Counted from the first letter of the stretch, positions 7,460 through 19,900 are shown. The stretch: DNA of 64,000 nucleotides from JACDEA01 sp963742585 (GCA_963742585.1 CAVUMI010000004.1:193373-257372); one strand, 5' to 3'. Made by a program: numbers and translations. The notes: generated by a model not told the origin, from the sequence alone.

Positions 7460-7613
7460 GACGAGATTTGGTTCGACGCCGTGCTATCGACTCCTCAACT
7501 GGGATCGCGCGATCCCAGCGTTCGGGGTCCTTCTCGAACTCGCGGCGCATGGTCGCCTCACGGTCGTCATCGCGCGGAGCATCCACACGTTCTGGGCGGC
7601 GCTGCGAAGCCAT
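7449..7613 (-). CDS. Small basic/charged protein, unknown
   Basis: A 54-residue protein from ATG 7613 to TAA 7449, rich in Arg, Asp and Glu (for example VDAPRDDDREATMRREFEKD and IARRRTKSRPEQ). It begins 33 bp after the end of the giant STAND-ATPase gene and its stop overlaps the next small frame, so the three may be co-transcribed. A charged short protein before a possible RelE-like frame would fit an antitoxin, but there is no recognisable DNA-binding domain. It was too short for routine ORF lists; base composition and codon use match its neighbours. Confidence 0.35.
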   Translation of the reverse strand: MASQRRPERVDAPRDDDREATMRREFEKDPERWDRAIPVEESIARRRTKSRPEQ

Positions 7614-7646
7614 AGTCGTCGAGTGTACGACGCAGGTGTGCGGCCC

Positions 7647-10375
7647 CTACTCCCTGGCCGAGGCCGTGAGTTCGGCGAGCAGCCGGTCGCCGCCCGCGAT
7701 GTCGACCGGCACGTCCATCGCCCGCGCCAGTTCGAGGCCTTCATTGGCGAGTTGGAGAGCCCGGCTCCGATCAGCTGTGAGACCACGCTTCGCAAGAAGC
7801 CGGGCCCACCCGTAGCGAACGCGTGGCCCCCAGATCGAACGGAGCCGATCGCAGGTGTCCCGTGCCTCGGAGAACCAGACCTCACCATCGTCCCACTCGG
7901 CAGCGACGCCGGCGAGGAGTCCCAGATAGAGGGCGACCGGACCGCGGTCGAGGACGCCGGAGATCACGACCTGATCGGCGAACGGTTGCAACATGTCGAT
8001 GAGGCTGTTGGCGTTCGGTACATCCTCGAGAACCGCGGCGACACCCGCCCAGGCCGTGATCGCGTTCAACCACGGCCGCCCGCGCGGCGTGTCGGCGAAG
8101 GCCGCGGCAGCTGAGGCGTCGAAGACGTCACGAGCAGCGTTGATATCGCCAAGCTCGGCATAGGCGTAGGCGCGCCGCAGGCCCGCGGAGCGGCCCGTTC
8201 CATGTTCCAACGTTTCGCCAATTCGGCCTTGGAAAAGGCGCACGCCATAGATCAGAGCTTCATAGACCTCGACCGCCTGTGGGACTGCCCCGGCTTGGCC
8301 CGCGGCCAGCGCTGCCTCCGCGAACTCGTCCGCGGCGGTGATCTGCCCGGTGCCCAACGCCCGCATCGAGCGCTGCGTGAACGCGAGCCATCGGCTGCGA
8401 GGCTCGGCATCGGCGGTGAGCCGTTCGAGCGCGGCGACGCTGGCGTCGACGGCGTCGCCGTCGCCAGCTTGCAGATACGTGAAGCAGCCCACCCAGTGCG
8501 TCAGCGCGGACACATGCGGATCCTGCAGTTCGTCGGCGACGGCTGTCAGTTCGTGAAGATTGCGCAACCGTTCGGCCAGGTTGTCCGGCGCCCAGATCGT
8601 GTTGTTTCGGGCGGCCAGGACATCGGCCAACGCCGTCAAGTCGCCCACCGTGCGCGCCATCGCGAGGGCCTCGTCACTCAGCTGGACGCGGCGGTCGTAG
8701 TCAGTTCCGGACTCCGCCAGTTTCAGCGCGAGCGCAGCGGTGGCCCGAGCGCGCAGCGCGCTCGGCGCCAGATCAAGCAGAGAAAGAGCGCGTTCGAGTA
8801 GGGCAACACCGTGTTCATCGACGGCCAGATCCGTCCAGCCTTCGCTAGTAACCAGGGCGGCGCGGGCCATGCGCTCGCCGTCACCGAGTTGTTCCGCCAA
8901 GTCGCTCGCCTCGGAGGCCATCTCTCGATACCCGGCCTGGCCAGTACGGCGGAGTGCCTCGCCAAGGCTGATCAGCACATCACACCGCTGCGTCGTACCA
9001 GCCGTGCCGACGAGTTCGAGCGCGGTCGTGAAGAGGCGCGTGGCGTCATCGTTGGCGTGTTGCCCGAGGGCGACTTCACCCGCCGCGAATCGTGTAGTCG
9101 GCCGCCTTGCCAGATACGCCGGTCTGCGCGAAATGGCTCGCGAGAGCAGACAGGTGTTCGTCGAGAGCATCCGCGTGCACCTTCTCGACGGCGGTGGCCA
9201 CCCGGAGGTGCGCATCCGAACGGCGTGCCGCACCCAGTGATGCGACAAGCGTCTCGCGGACCAGCGCGTGCGCGAAGCGGTATCGCTGTCCGTCCTCAGC
9301 AAGCAGGCCGGCGCTTTGCTAGCGAAATCCAACGCGTCCAGCAGGTCGGCGTGGGCGATGTCACCGGCCGCCTCGACAACCGCGATTTCGAAGTCCTCGC
9401 CAATGATCGCCGCTGTGGTCAACACCGATTGCGCGACCTCGGGCAACCGACGGATGCGGTCGCCCACGACGTTCTGGATGGTCGCAGGGATATCCCCATC
9501 GCTCGACTCGGCCCGATGACGTAACAGCTCACCGACGAAGAAGGGATTGCCGTCCGCGGCGGCGCAAACCGCTGCAGCCTCCGCCTCATCCGCCGCGAGC
9601 GCTGCTACATCGGATTCGGTCAGACCTCCGAGAGTCAGAAGTTCGACGCCCTGCTCGCGTCCGAAGTCGGCGAGGAGCTTGGCGAGGGCTTCGTCGACCT
9701 CGGTGTCCCGATACGTCCCGACAAGGAGGAGACGCGCTCCTTCGCTGGTACGCACCACGTGGCGCAGCAGCAGCAATGTGGTGCCGGTAGCCCACTGCAG
9801 GTCATCGATCACCAGAACCAGTGGCGACGCAGCGAGCCAGCTGGTGATCGCTTCGAACAATCGGTAGCGCTCGGTCTCCGGGTCGGAGGACACCGTCGGC
9901 GTCGCTCCAGAGATCCGGTCTGCGATCTCGGGAACGAGGCGGATCAGCTCGCCGGGCCAGCGGCCGAGAGCTTCGGCGAGGTCGACGTCCGCGGTGTGAT
10001 CGGCGTGCCAGCGCAAGGCTTCGACGAATGGCTGATACGGGACGCCCATGCCCTCGTCGCACCGTCCGCCGAGCACCAGCGCGCCGTCGTGGTGAACGGC
10101 GCGAGCGAACTCCGAGGCCAATCGCGTCTTCCCCGCGCCGGGCTCACCGGCGAGTAGAACCACGTGGCGCTCGCCCTTACTGGCGGCCTGCCACGCCGCG
10201 TCGAGATCTGCCCGCTCGGTTGCTCGTCCGACGAACGCGAACTGCTCGGCGCGCGTGAGCAACCGCGGCAGTGGAACGGTTGTGAGCTCGCGCACCAGAC
10301 GCTCGCCGACATCAATGTAGAGCTGCGCCTCCATTGTGCGGGCGAGGGCCAAGCCCTCCTGCGCAAGAACGCGAC
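7647..10375 (-). CDS. Giant protein segment: end of module D plus AAA_16-TPR module E (C-terminus)
   Basis: The frame opens in the last TPR helices of module D (ALARTMEAQLYIDVGERLVR) and runs straight into module E at VPLPRLLTRAEQFAFVGR. Walker A is AGEPGAGKTRLASEFA and Walker B VLVIDDLQWAT. DTEVDEALAKLL follows sensor-like TYRDTEV. TPR-type helical repeats fill the second half and the protein ends with LLAELTASARE at TAG 7647. Between about 9310 and 9085 a pair of compensating indels scrambles some 75 residues; the correct frame there reads RYRFAHALVRETLV, as in sister modules. The AAA part resembles module D most (PTVSSDPETERYRLFEAI). Confidence 0.8.
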
Positions 10376-11410
10376 GGCACGCGGCCGATCCTCCAGCTGC
10401 CCGCGGCGGACCAGTAGGTCCGCCCAGCGGTACCGCACGAGTGGTCCCCAGATGGAATCCAATCGGTCGCAGCGATCCCGTGCCTGCCCAAGCCAGCGCT
10501 CACCGTCGTCCCATTCACCGAACACGGACGCGAGACCACCGAGGTGCAGGCCGACTGGTCCCACGTCGAACACGGAGACGGCGGCGTTGCGGTCCGCGAA
10601 CGGCGCCAGCTGCGAGCAAAGGGCCGTGGCTACAGCGGCATCGTCGAGCTCCGTAGCGACGTAAGCCCACCGCACCATATGGGGAAGCCACAGCGCATCG
10701 AAAAGCACGTCCGCGAAGTCATTGGCCGACGCGGCGACGAGCAGTTCACGGGCGTCCTCGATGCGCCCGGCCTGGAGTTGGGCCAAGGCGAGACTGCTCA
10801 CGGTGCCGGCTGAGGCGTGTAGCTCGACCGCCTCCTCAAAGCGGCCCTGACACCGCCGTATCTCACGGAGCTGCGCGACATGGAGTCGAAGGGAGCCCGG
10901 TATCGCGGCGGACTCTCCCAGGTCCAACGCCTCCCGGCTCAGCCTCTCGGCGTCGGCGAGACGGCCCGTTATCAACGCCCGAGTGGCACCGAACAGCAGA
11001 GTGAACCAGCGATGCGGGGGTTGGCCGCCGTCCTCCGCGACCTGGGCAAGCGCGTTGAAGCTGCGCGTCGACGCCTCGCCATCTCCGGCTTCGAGGTGCG
11101 TATAGCACCCGTGCAAGTGAAGCACGCCCTCGAGCGACGGGTCAGCCAACTCGCGTGCGAGGACAATGGCCTCGTCGAGGTTTGCCAGGCGCTCGGCCAA
11201 TGTCGGCGGCGACCAGATCGTGTCGATGCGGTCAGTAAGAACGCGTGCCAGCGTCGGGCGGTCGCGCAGTCGCCTCGCCATGGCCAGCGCATCGTCGCTC
11301 AGACCGTCGCGGTAGCCCCGATCGCCCTCGGCCAGCGTGAGCTTGAGCCCCAGTGCAGCCATCGTGCGAGCGCGGAGGACACTGTCGGCGGGAGGGAGCA
11401 ACTCGAGCCG
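10375..11410 (-). CDS. Giant protein segment: TPR region of module D
   Basis: About 345 residues of alpha-helical repeats with no catalytic motif, reading LPPADSVLRARTMAALGLKL, DDALAMARRLRDRPTLARVL and RLANLDEAIVLARELADPSL, then DRCDRLDSIWGPLVRYRWADL near the end. The same signature (DALAMAR, NTIW/DTIW-x-P, CDRL-SIWGP-VRY) appears in module E and in the TPR half of the 1,790-residue protein upstream, so these are one TPR lineage. The segment is joined to the neighbouring frames by one-base shifts near 11410 and 10375. TPR solenoids usually bind partner proteins or ligand and hold the ATPase off. Confidence 0.75.
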
Positions 11411-11605
11411 CGCGCTCGAATAGCGGTACTGCCGAGGCGTCGAAGTCGACGTCGCTAAAGCCCCAGCCGCTCACGAGAGCGGCACGCGCAAGCCGCTCGC
11501 CGTCGCCCAGTTGATCAGCAAGCGCGGCCGCCTCGTACAGCGAGTCGCGATGTGCCGCGTCGCCGACGCGCCGCTGCGCCTCAGCCAGCTTGGTCAAGAG
11601 ATCGC
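11410..11605 (-). CDS. Giant protein segment: short TPR stretch between two frame breaks
   Basis: About 65 residues in their own frame (CDLLTKLAEAQRRVGDAAHR, then LADQLGDGERLARAALVSGW). The stretch aligns with RCDVLISLGEALRRTGQAGY of module E and RCDAFIGLAEARRRAGGAAY of the upstream protein, so it is true coding sequence. The upstream break coincides with a GTGGGGGAC run of five G; skipping one base restores TTQPARCDLLTK. This is the best single illustration that the breaks are indels in the read sequence. Confidence 0.7.
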
Positions 11606-14345
11606 ATCGCGCGGGCTGGGTTGTCCCCCACGAGGTTGAGGGCAACAGCGAACAGCCTGGCGGCTTCATCGTTCGCATGCTGCGTCAACGCGAAGTCGCC
11701 GGCCCGGGCTGAGTAGTCCGCGGCCTTGGCCGCGAGGCCAGCCTCGGCGAAGTGGCTTGCCAGCGCGGAGAGATGATGGTCCAGCGATGGGGCGAACGTT
11801 GTTTCGATGGCCTCGCCGACTTGACGGTGGAGGTCTCCGAGGCGAGCCTCGCTGAGCAACGCCGTCAGCGTCTCGCGGACGAGCGCATGGGAGAACCGGT
11901 ACTGCGTGCGATTCCCCGCGATGAGCCGGGCGTCGGCGGCGGCGTCGAGGAGTCGGACCACCTCCCCGCGCGTAGAGTCGGTGGCCGCGGTGAGTACCTC
12001 GATCTCGAACTCCTCGCCAATTACCGCCCCGGTGCGAAGAGCAATCTGAACGTCTTCGGGTAACCGTTGTACGCGTCCGGTTACGACGTCGATCACGTTT
12101 GTCGGGATGCCGCGCTCCTTCGAGTCAGCACGGTGTTGCAGTAGTGCGCCTACGAAGAACGGGTTGCCGCCTGACGCGGCATGGATGTTCCCCGGGTCGA
12201 CGTTCGCAGTCGCTGCGAGTTGCTGGACCTCGGATGCGTCGAGCCCGCGAAGGACGAGGCGGTCCGAACCCGACTCGCGGCCGAGATCACTGATCATCCG
12301 CGTTACCGCGCCCTCGCTTTCGGTGTCGCGATATGTCCCGACAACAAGAAGCCGCTCACCGGTCGTGGTGCGCACGACGTGGCTCAAAAGCAAGAGCGTC
12401 GGACTGGCGGCCCACTGGAGGTCGTCGAGGACAAGAACGAGGGGGGTCACCCCCAGCCAACTCGCAATCGCCTCGAACAACCGGTAGCGCTCGGTCTCGG
12501 GATCCGACGAAACGCTGGGCGTGGCGCCGGGAACTCGGTCGGCGATCTCGGGAACGAGCCGCGTCAGCTCACCTGGCCATCGGCCAAGCGCCGCGACAAG
12601 GTCGTCGTCGGACGTGTGGTCGATGTGCCAGCGCAGTGCTTCGACGAACGGCTGATAGGGGACGCCCATGCCTTCGTCGCAGCGCCCGCCGAGCACGAGC
12701 GCACCCTCAGCATGAGCGACGCGCGCGAACTCCGAGGCGAGGCGGGTCTTGCCGGCTCCGGGCTCGCCCGCGACCAGAACGACCCGTCGGTTGCCGGATT
12801 GCGCGGCGGTCCACGCATCAGCGAGTGTCGCCCTCTCGGCAGCGCGACCCACGAACTCGAACTGCTCGGCACGCGTAAGCAGTCGAGGCAACGGCACACG
12901 GAGGAGTGACCGAGCCTTCTCGGCGACGCCCGCCATGCCAATTACCTCAGCAGCCGCGAGGGCTTGCGTCGCCAGGTCACGGCTGCGCTGTGGGTCGCCG
13001 CGCGCGCTCAGCATCGCGGCCCATTCGCATTGCGTACGGGCCAACCACGTCGGAGTTCCCAGGCGCTCGGACAGCTCCGCCGACGTTTGGAAGTACTGCT
13101 CGGCGTCGTCCCACTTGTCGAGCGTTACGGCCAGCACTGCAAGCGCCAGGTCGACGGGTCCAGAGGAGACATACGCAAAGCCGGCAGTGCGCCCCGCCCA
13201 GGGCAGCAACTCTTCGTAGAGCAACTCCGCTCGTCGGCGGTCAGCCAACAACGCGACCGTGAGCGCCTTCATCACCGTGTTGAAGCCCCACTGGAGGTTG
13301 CGGTGAACGCCCTCATACCCATCACTGGTCAGGGCTTGGAGGGTTGATCGAGCCACGTCAACCTGTCCGGCGTTTGCCTCGAGCAAGGCCTTGACGATGC
13401 GCAGCGCCAGATGATCCGGCGTCGCCTCCGCCATCGCGGCGATCGCATCTATCGCTTCCGCCGCACTGCCCTGTTCCCACCGCAGGATTGCGAGTTGCAT
13501 AGCGCGAACAATGGGCGCGTTGCGAGACGCGGCGCGCACAGCGACCGGGATCTCCGTTGCCAGCCGCTCCGCCTCGGCAAAATGACCGGCGAAGATCGCA
13601 TACGCGGCGCGGTTGTAGGCGACGTGACACGCGCAGTCCGCCGTTCGCAGCTCGCGCGCGAGACGATCGGCGTCATCGAGCGCGACCATCGCAGCGTCGC
13701 CATCGCCATCTTCGAGGAGGATCTCGTAGTACTGGATCTGTCCGCGAGCGAGAAGCTCGAGATCTCCGTGCTCCTCGCCGAGGGCAATCAGCTCGAGGAC
13801 GCAACGGCGACGCGCATCGAACTCAGCCGGATCGAGCCCTGCGAACAGTCGTATATACAGCGCCCGCCCCAGCGCACCCACGTCGCCGGATCGGCGCGCA
13901 GCATCGACGGCCTGCAAGCTGAGCGCATCCCTGCGGCCGTACTCGAACGTCCACACCAGTTCGTAGGCAACCGCGGCAAGGAGCCGGGCACGGAGCGCTT
14001 CTTCGTCGCCTTCTGGCAGGCTCGCAAGGGCTTCCTCGGCCAAGGTCACCAGCGCGGCGTCAACGGTACCCGCCGCTCCGAAGAAGCCGGTCGGGGAGGT
14101 CAGCGCCAGTGCCGCCCGACCGATACGTCGAGAATCGCCCAACTGGCGCGCCCCCTCGCCAGCGGCCAGGACCAAGTCGCGATAGCGAATGTCGCCCAAA
14201 CGCAGCCACGCGTTGCCGAGCGCGATCTGAAGATCACACCGCACGCCTCGCTCGGGCGACGCCTCGAGTTCGAGTACACCAAGCGCCCGCTCGTACCACG
14301 CCGCCGCGTCCTCAAGCGCGACGCGGGTCAGCGCCTGGTCACCAG
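11605..14345 (-). CDS. Giant protein segment: TPR of module C plus AAA_16 of module D
   Basis: The first half (DAAAWYERALGVLELEASPE to GMAGVAEKARSLL) is the TPR region of module C, of a lineage shared with module B. It fuses in frame to module D at RVPLPRLLTRAEQFEFVGR near 12902. Module D shows Walker A AGEPGAGKTRLASEFA, the conserved GGRCDEGMGVPYQPFVEAL loop, Walker B VLVLDDLQWAA and TYRDTES. A winged-helix-like region with YRFSHALVRETLTAL follows, then the first TPR helices (AADYSARAGDFALTQHAND). The C-to-D junction is uninterrupted over more than 900 residues, which is direct evidence for fusion. Confidence 0.82.
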
Positions 14346-15718
14346 CGCGTGGTCGCGTACTCGACGGCGCGGGCGGTGTCGCCCAAGGGCGCAGCCTCGC
14401 ACCAGTGATTGGCCAGCTGCGGCAGCCGGTCATCGATTTCATCAGCCGCCTCAAGTGCCTCGCCGACGGCACGGTGAAGCGTGGCGCGACCGGTGCGGGA
14501 CAGGGCTTCGAGGAGTGTCTGGCGCACCACGTCGTGCACGAATCCCCAGCGTTGGCTCTGGTGACTCAACAGCCGCGCAGCGACGGCGGTGTCAAGCGCG
14601 TCGAGTGCCTCGATCTCCGAGACGCCGCAGGCCGCCCCGACGATCGCTGGATCAAACTCCGCGCCGACGACGGCAGCGGTCGTGAGCGCGTCGACGGTCG
14701 CCGCGGAAAGCCGCTCAAGTCGTTGCCGGAGAACGTCGCGCACACCCTGTGGTACGCCGGTGGTCCCGGACTCCGCTTGATGCTGCAGGACCTGACTCAG
14801 AAAGAGCGGGTTGCCCGCCGTCGACGCGTGAAGGGCTCTCGCCGACTTGGCATCGGAAAGCTCGGCGACTTCGGACGCGGTGAGACCACCAAGTGCGATG
14901 TGTGCGGCTGCGTCGTCTCGCCGCAATTCGGCGAGGAGTACCGCGAGATCGTCGCCTACCTCGGTATCGCGATACGTGGCCACCACGAGAACACGCATCG
15001 ACTCGGACGAGCGGACGATATGGCGCAGCAACAGCAACGTTGGCGTCGCCGCCCAGTGCAGGTCGTCGATGACGAGCACTGCCGGTGTGGCCGCCAGCCA
15101 GCCGGCGACGGCTTCGAACAAGCGGTAGCGCTCTGTCTCCGGCTCGGCGTTGACCGCTGGAGGCAGCTCGGGCACCCGATCGGCAAGCCCGGGCACTAGG
15201 CGGACGAGCTCTCCCGGCAGCGGACCGAGGTCCGCGACCCTGAGCGACGAATGACGGGCGAGCTGGCTCAGCGCCTCGACGAAGGGCTGATACGGCACGC
15301 CCATGCCTTCATCGCAGCGGCCGCCAAGGACGAGCGCGCCCTCGACGTAAGCGCCACGTGCGAACTCCGAGGCCAACCGCGTCTTGCCAGCACCCGGCTC
15401 GCCGGCGAGGAGGACAACGCGCCGGTCGCCATCGTCCGCGGCCCGCCAGGCCGCGTCCAGTACCGAGCGTTCTGCCGTGCGCCCGACGAAAGCGAACTGC
15501 TCGGCGCGGGTGAGGAGTCGGGGCAGCGGCACCCGCAGAGCCGATCGCGCCTTGGCGGCGATGCCGGCCATGCCGAGTTCCTCAGCGGTTGCAAGCGCCT
15601 CCGTCGCCAGCTCCCGGGCGCGGTCGGGCTCGCCGCGCGCCGACAACATGTCGGCCCACTCACAGTGCGTACGGGCGAGCCACGTCGGAGAACCGATGTG
15701 TTCGCACATCGCAGCCGA
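14345..15718 (-). CDS. Giant protein segment: end of module B plus AAA_16 of module C
   Basis: The frame begins in the last TPR helices of module B (WLARTHCEWADMLSARGEPD, LGMAGIAAKARSAL) and continues directly into module C at RVPLPRLLTRAEQFAFVGR near 15535. Walker A is AGEPGAGKTRLASEFA; Walker B is VLVIDDLHWAA; TYRDTEVGDDLAVLL follows. VVRQTLLEALSRTGRATLHR marks the helical linker before the TPR half. An extra A in GCGACCaCGCGC near 14347 ends the frame; removing it restores EYATRAGDQALT, as in module B. The open frame extends upstream to 15880, but that part is a shadow of the module B TPR frame. Confidence 0.8.
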
Positions 15719-16972
15719 CGCGCTCGAAGTGGCGGTCGGCGTCATCCCAACGGCCAAGGGTTCGGGCCAGCAAAGCGAGGACAAACACGACCGGCCCGAA
15801 CGCAGTAAGCGAGTTCCAAATGTTCCGCTCTTCGTAGGGCAGCAGATCGTTGTAGAGCACGGTGGCGCGCGTAGTGTCACCGATCGCGGCGACGCTGAGG
15901 GCCTTCATGACATTGCTGAACACCCATATCCAGTCCCTCGGGAACTTCTCGTGGCCGGCCGCGTCGAGCGCATCGAGGGTCGCCCACGATTCCTTGAGGA
16001 GGCCAGATTCGGCTTCCCCGTACGCCGTGCCAAGCCGGAAAATTGCCATCCCCGTCGCGTCCGACAAATCGGCCATCGTCTGTCTCGCCTCGACCCAACG
16101 TCCCTGGTCGAAACGGACCAGTGTCCCCACGATCATGGCGAGGCCGGATGCGGTGAAGCCATACCCCGCCGCCTCGCCGAGCGGAACACTGTCGTTCACC
16201 AGTCGCTCGGCCAGTTCGAAGTGGCCCGCCATGACCGCCTGACTCGCCCGGTGGTACTGCACCATCCAGCCGTACAGCGGCGGACGGAGCTCGATGGCGA
16301 GCTGCTCGGCTTCGTCGAGCGCGCCGTTGGCGACTTCTATCTCCCCCGACTCGAAGCGGCTCGTGTACCGCCACAACAGTCCGCGGACCATGGCATCGAT
16401 GTCGCCTCGGTCGCGACCGATGGCCACGAGCTCGTCGGCAAGCGCCACGCGTTCAGGGAGATTGTCCGGGTCGTAGTTGGCCAACTGCTGCCGGTAGAGC
16501 ACATCGCGGAGCGCCTCGACGTCGCCGGCGCGCCGGGCGACGTCGATCGCGTCGCGACAAAGGGCCCTCCGCCGATCGGGCTCGGGCGCATAGATCAGTT
16601 CGGCAGCCAAGGCGGCGAGGACGCGGGCGCGCAGGGCGTCATTCCCGGGCGCCTCGCCGAGGCCAGCAAGCGCTTCCTCGGCGACACTCACGAGAGCGTC
16701 ATCGACCGAGCCCAAGCCGAAGCCGAAGCCGGTGGGCGGGCTAAGCGCCAGCGCGACGCGGCCCAACCGCTCCGCATCGCTGAGGGCGCGGGCGCGACCG
16801 GCGGCGGCGATCAGCAGTTCTCGGTGCCGCGTGTTGCCGGCCCACTGCAAGGCGTCGCCCGCGGCGATCTCCAAGTCGCACCGGGCACCTTCGTCCGCCG
16901 CCCGATCAAGCTCGAGCACCGCCAGTGCACGCTCGTACCAGGCCGCCGCGTCCTCCATCGCGTAGAGTGGCC
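15718..16972 (-). CDS. Giant protein segment: TPR region of module B
   Basis: About 418 residues of helical repeats from AMEDAAAWYERALAVLELDR to GRWDDADRHFER. It shares DAAAWYERAL-V-LEL, the S/T-V-D-A-L-V-x-x-AEEAL motif and the TRATVLYNDLLPYEER segment with module C, placing B and C in one TPR lineage distinct from D and E. Frames are joined by one-base shifts near 16972 and 15718; in the corrected frame the C-terminal side continues ASAAMCEHIGSPTWLARTHC. No enzymatic motif is present; a sensing or scaffolding role is inferred from the TPR fold. Confidence 0.75.
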
Positions 16973-19900
16973 CGCGCCTGATCGCCGGCGCGGCGCGCGT
17001 AGTCGACGGCGTGGGCGACCTCGCCGAGCGGCGCGGCCTCGCACCAGTGGTGAGCGAGGTCAGCAATGTCGGCCTCGCCCCCGCCCCTCGCCTCGAGCGC
17101 TTCGGCGAGCGACCGATGTTCCGTTGCCCGGCGCTCACGGGTGAGGCCGTCGACGACCGTCGCTCTCACGAGGTCATGAGTGAAGGCCCATCGTGCGCCT
17201 CGGGCCGTCACGAGGTGGGCGCGACCAGCAACATCGAGCGCGTCGAGAGCCGCAACGTCCGAGATGCCGGCAGCGGTGGCTATGAGCGTCGCGTCGAACT
17301 CGGCGCCTACCACGGCCGCGGTGGCGAGCAACGCGATCGCCTCCGATGGCAACCGCTCAATGCGCCTGTGGAGGACAGCACGCACGCTCTCAGGGGTCGT
17401 GGTCTCACCCGATTCGGTGCGGTGTCGGATGACCTCGCCCACGAACAACGGGTTGCCGCCGGTCTGGGCGTGCAGTGCCGCGGCGTCGAGGTCGCCGGAC
17501 AACTCTGCGACCTCGCCGCTCGTTAGCCCCTCGACTTCGACGTAGTCGACGCCGGCTTCCACACGCAGGTCGGCAAGCAGCTGGCCAAGTTCTTCGCTCA
17601 CTTCGGTGTCGCGATAGGTGGCCACTACGAGGAGCCGCGCCGGTTCGGACGACCGGATCAGGTGGCGCAGCATGAGGAGCGTCGGCTTCGCCGCCCAATG
17701 CAGGTCCTCGATGACCAGCACCGCAGGCGTCGCCGCCAGCCAGCCGGCGACCGCTTCGAACAGCCGGTAGCGCTCGGTCTCCGGCTCGGCGTTGACCGCT
17801 GGCGGCAGGTCGGGCACCCGCTGAGCGAGCTCGGGTACGAGCCGGACCAGCTCGCCGGCCAGCGGGCCGAGGTCGGCCACCGTCAGCTCCGCGGTGCGCG
17901 TCAGTTCTGTCAAAGCTTCGACGAATGGCTGGTACGGGACAGCGAGGCCCTCGTCGCAGCGACCAGCGAGCACGAGTGACCCGTCGTCGTGGGCCGCCGT
18001 CGCGAACTCCGAGGCCAGTCGCGTTTTGCCCGCCCCGGGCTCGCCGGCGAGCAAGACGACGCGGCGCTCGCCTTCCAGCGCGGCCGCCCACGCCGCGTCG
18101 AGCGCGCCACGCTCCTCGGCGCGCCCAACGAACGCGAACTGTTCGGCGCGCGTGAGCAATCGTGGCAGCGGTACGGCGGTGTGGTGGCGCACGAGCTGGT
18201 GAGCGCGGACGCTGAACTGGCTCTCGTCCATCCGCAGCGCGAGCCGGAGGGCTTCACGCACCAGTTCCGTGACCGCGTCCGAGGACATCATGTGGCCCCG
18301 CTCCATGGCGTCGTCGAACGACTTGGCGTCCAACGCGGCGCGGGCAACCTCGACGGTCCGCGCCATCCGATCTCCTTCCGCCGTGTTCGGCGGCGGATCG
18401 GTACCGTGCCTTCGCATCGCGCCGTAGACCGTGGCGACGACTTCGGCGTTGCCAGCCCGTCCAAGAAGCTCGCACGCGTTCCTCAGGGTGACCCACTGTT
18501 GCGACTGGTTGCCCGAGTCCGCCCATTGGTCGAGCAGCGTCAGGTAGCCGGCGACGGCCTGGAGCGGGTTCCCAGACCGCCCGAGCGCGGAGGTGAGCGA
18601 GAGCGCGGCGATCCCGCTGACGAACCGGCCTCCGACGCCGTCAGAGAGATTGACCGCCTCGGTGAGGAACGCGCCAGCCTTGTCCGGATCGACCTCGAGG
18701 AGCGCCTCCCCGACGGCGTAGAGCGCGAACGCCGTCGACGTTGGGTTGCCGAGAACTCGGGCCCTCTCTAACGCCTCGTGGCCGACCGCGAGTGCCTCCT
18801 CCGACCGTCCGGCCACAGTCAACAGAATCGACACGTCAGACAGCTCACCGATCAGCATCCACCCCGCGCCGGTGGGCCGCAGTCGCGCCACACTCGCTTG
18901 TCCCGCAGCGAGGGAGTTGGCGAAGTCGCCACTCAGTAGCTCTGAGTTCATCAGCGCCAGGGTGACTTCTCCCCGCATGACCTCACTCAGACCCGGCAGC
19001 GCCACCCCCGCGTTCGCCAGCTCGGCGGCGTGAACGAGGTCTCCTCGAAGCCACGCGAACGTGGATGCGGCCGCGTACACGCCGGCGGCGAGATCTGGCT
19101 CCAGCCGGTCGACAAACCCGACCGCAACGGTCGCCCAGTCGCCACACTCGGTGCGCAGGCTCGTGAACCCGTACCAGAACAGCGCGGAGACAAATCGCGA
19201 CGCAGACACCTCCGCGCCCGCGCTGACTGCCGACTGCCACGCGCTCCGGAGGTTGTCAAAGTCGGCGTCGAGCCGCCGCTTCCATAGCAATTCGTCCGGC
19301 GTCTGCAAGCCGATGCGGGCGATCTCGGCAAAGGTCGCGAAGTACTCGACGTGCGAACGGCGGAGCTCGCCGCCCTCGCCCATGGCCGTCAGTCGTTGCT
19401 CGGCATATTGACGCAGCGTTTCCAGCATCGAGTAGCGGGTCGCCTCGTCGCGTTGCTCGACGACAACCATCGACTTGCGAGCAAGGCTCTCGACAACATC
19501 GAGGACGGTGTCGTCCTCCCCCACCGTCGCGCTGTGACACACGCCCTCCGCAGCGTCAGGAGTGCATCCGCCCGCAAAGACCGATAGGTGTGCGAACACC
19601 CGCTGCTCCACTGGCGTGAGCAGACCAAAGGACCACTCGACGGCGCCCTGCAACGTTCGCTGTCGGTCGTCCGCCGTGCGTCGACCGCCGGTGAGCAGCC
19701 GGAAGCGCTGGCCGAGCCGAGCCGCGATCTCCGTTGGAGTCAACGACGCGACACGGGCGGCCGCCAACTCGATCGCCAGCGGGAGGCCATCGAGTCCTTC
19801 GACGATGTCGTCGATGGCAGAGCTATTCGCCGCGCTCACCGTGAAGTCACGTCGCACGATCGCGGCACGCTCGCTGAATAGTCGGACCGCCGCCGCGTCC

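Larger units (their letters stand above)
7647..18178 (-). repeat. Tandem array of four 2.63-kb AAA_16-TPR coding modules
   Basis: Modules begin at the same protein sequence (VPLPRLLTRAEQF) near 18178, 15535, 12902 and 10278 and end at 7647, giving unit lengths of 2,643, 2,633, 2,624 and 2,631 bases. AAA parts of B and C share PPAVNAEPETERYRLFEAVA and DLHWAA; D and E share VSSDPETERYRLFEAI and DLQWA. A duplication of a two-module block, or two rounds of unit duplication, would explain the pairing. Unit boundaries are in the coding frame. Confidence 0.75.

Noticed and set aside
13411..17144. Long plus-strand open frames (424 and 586 codons) over the ATPase array
   Set aside because: They are antisense to well-conserved AAA/TPR coding sequence, have no domain or start-site support, and their Arg/Pro/Ala-rich composition is typical of GC-rich shadow frames.
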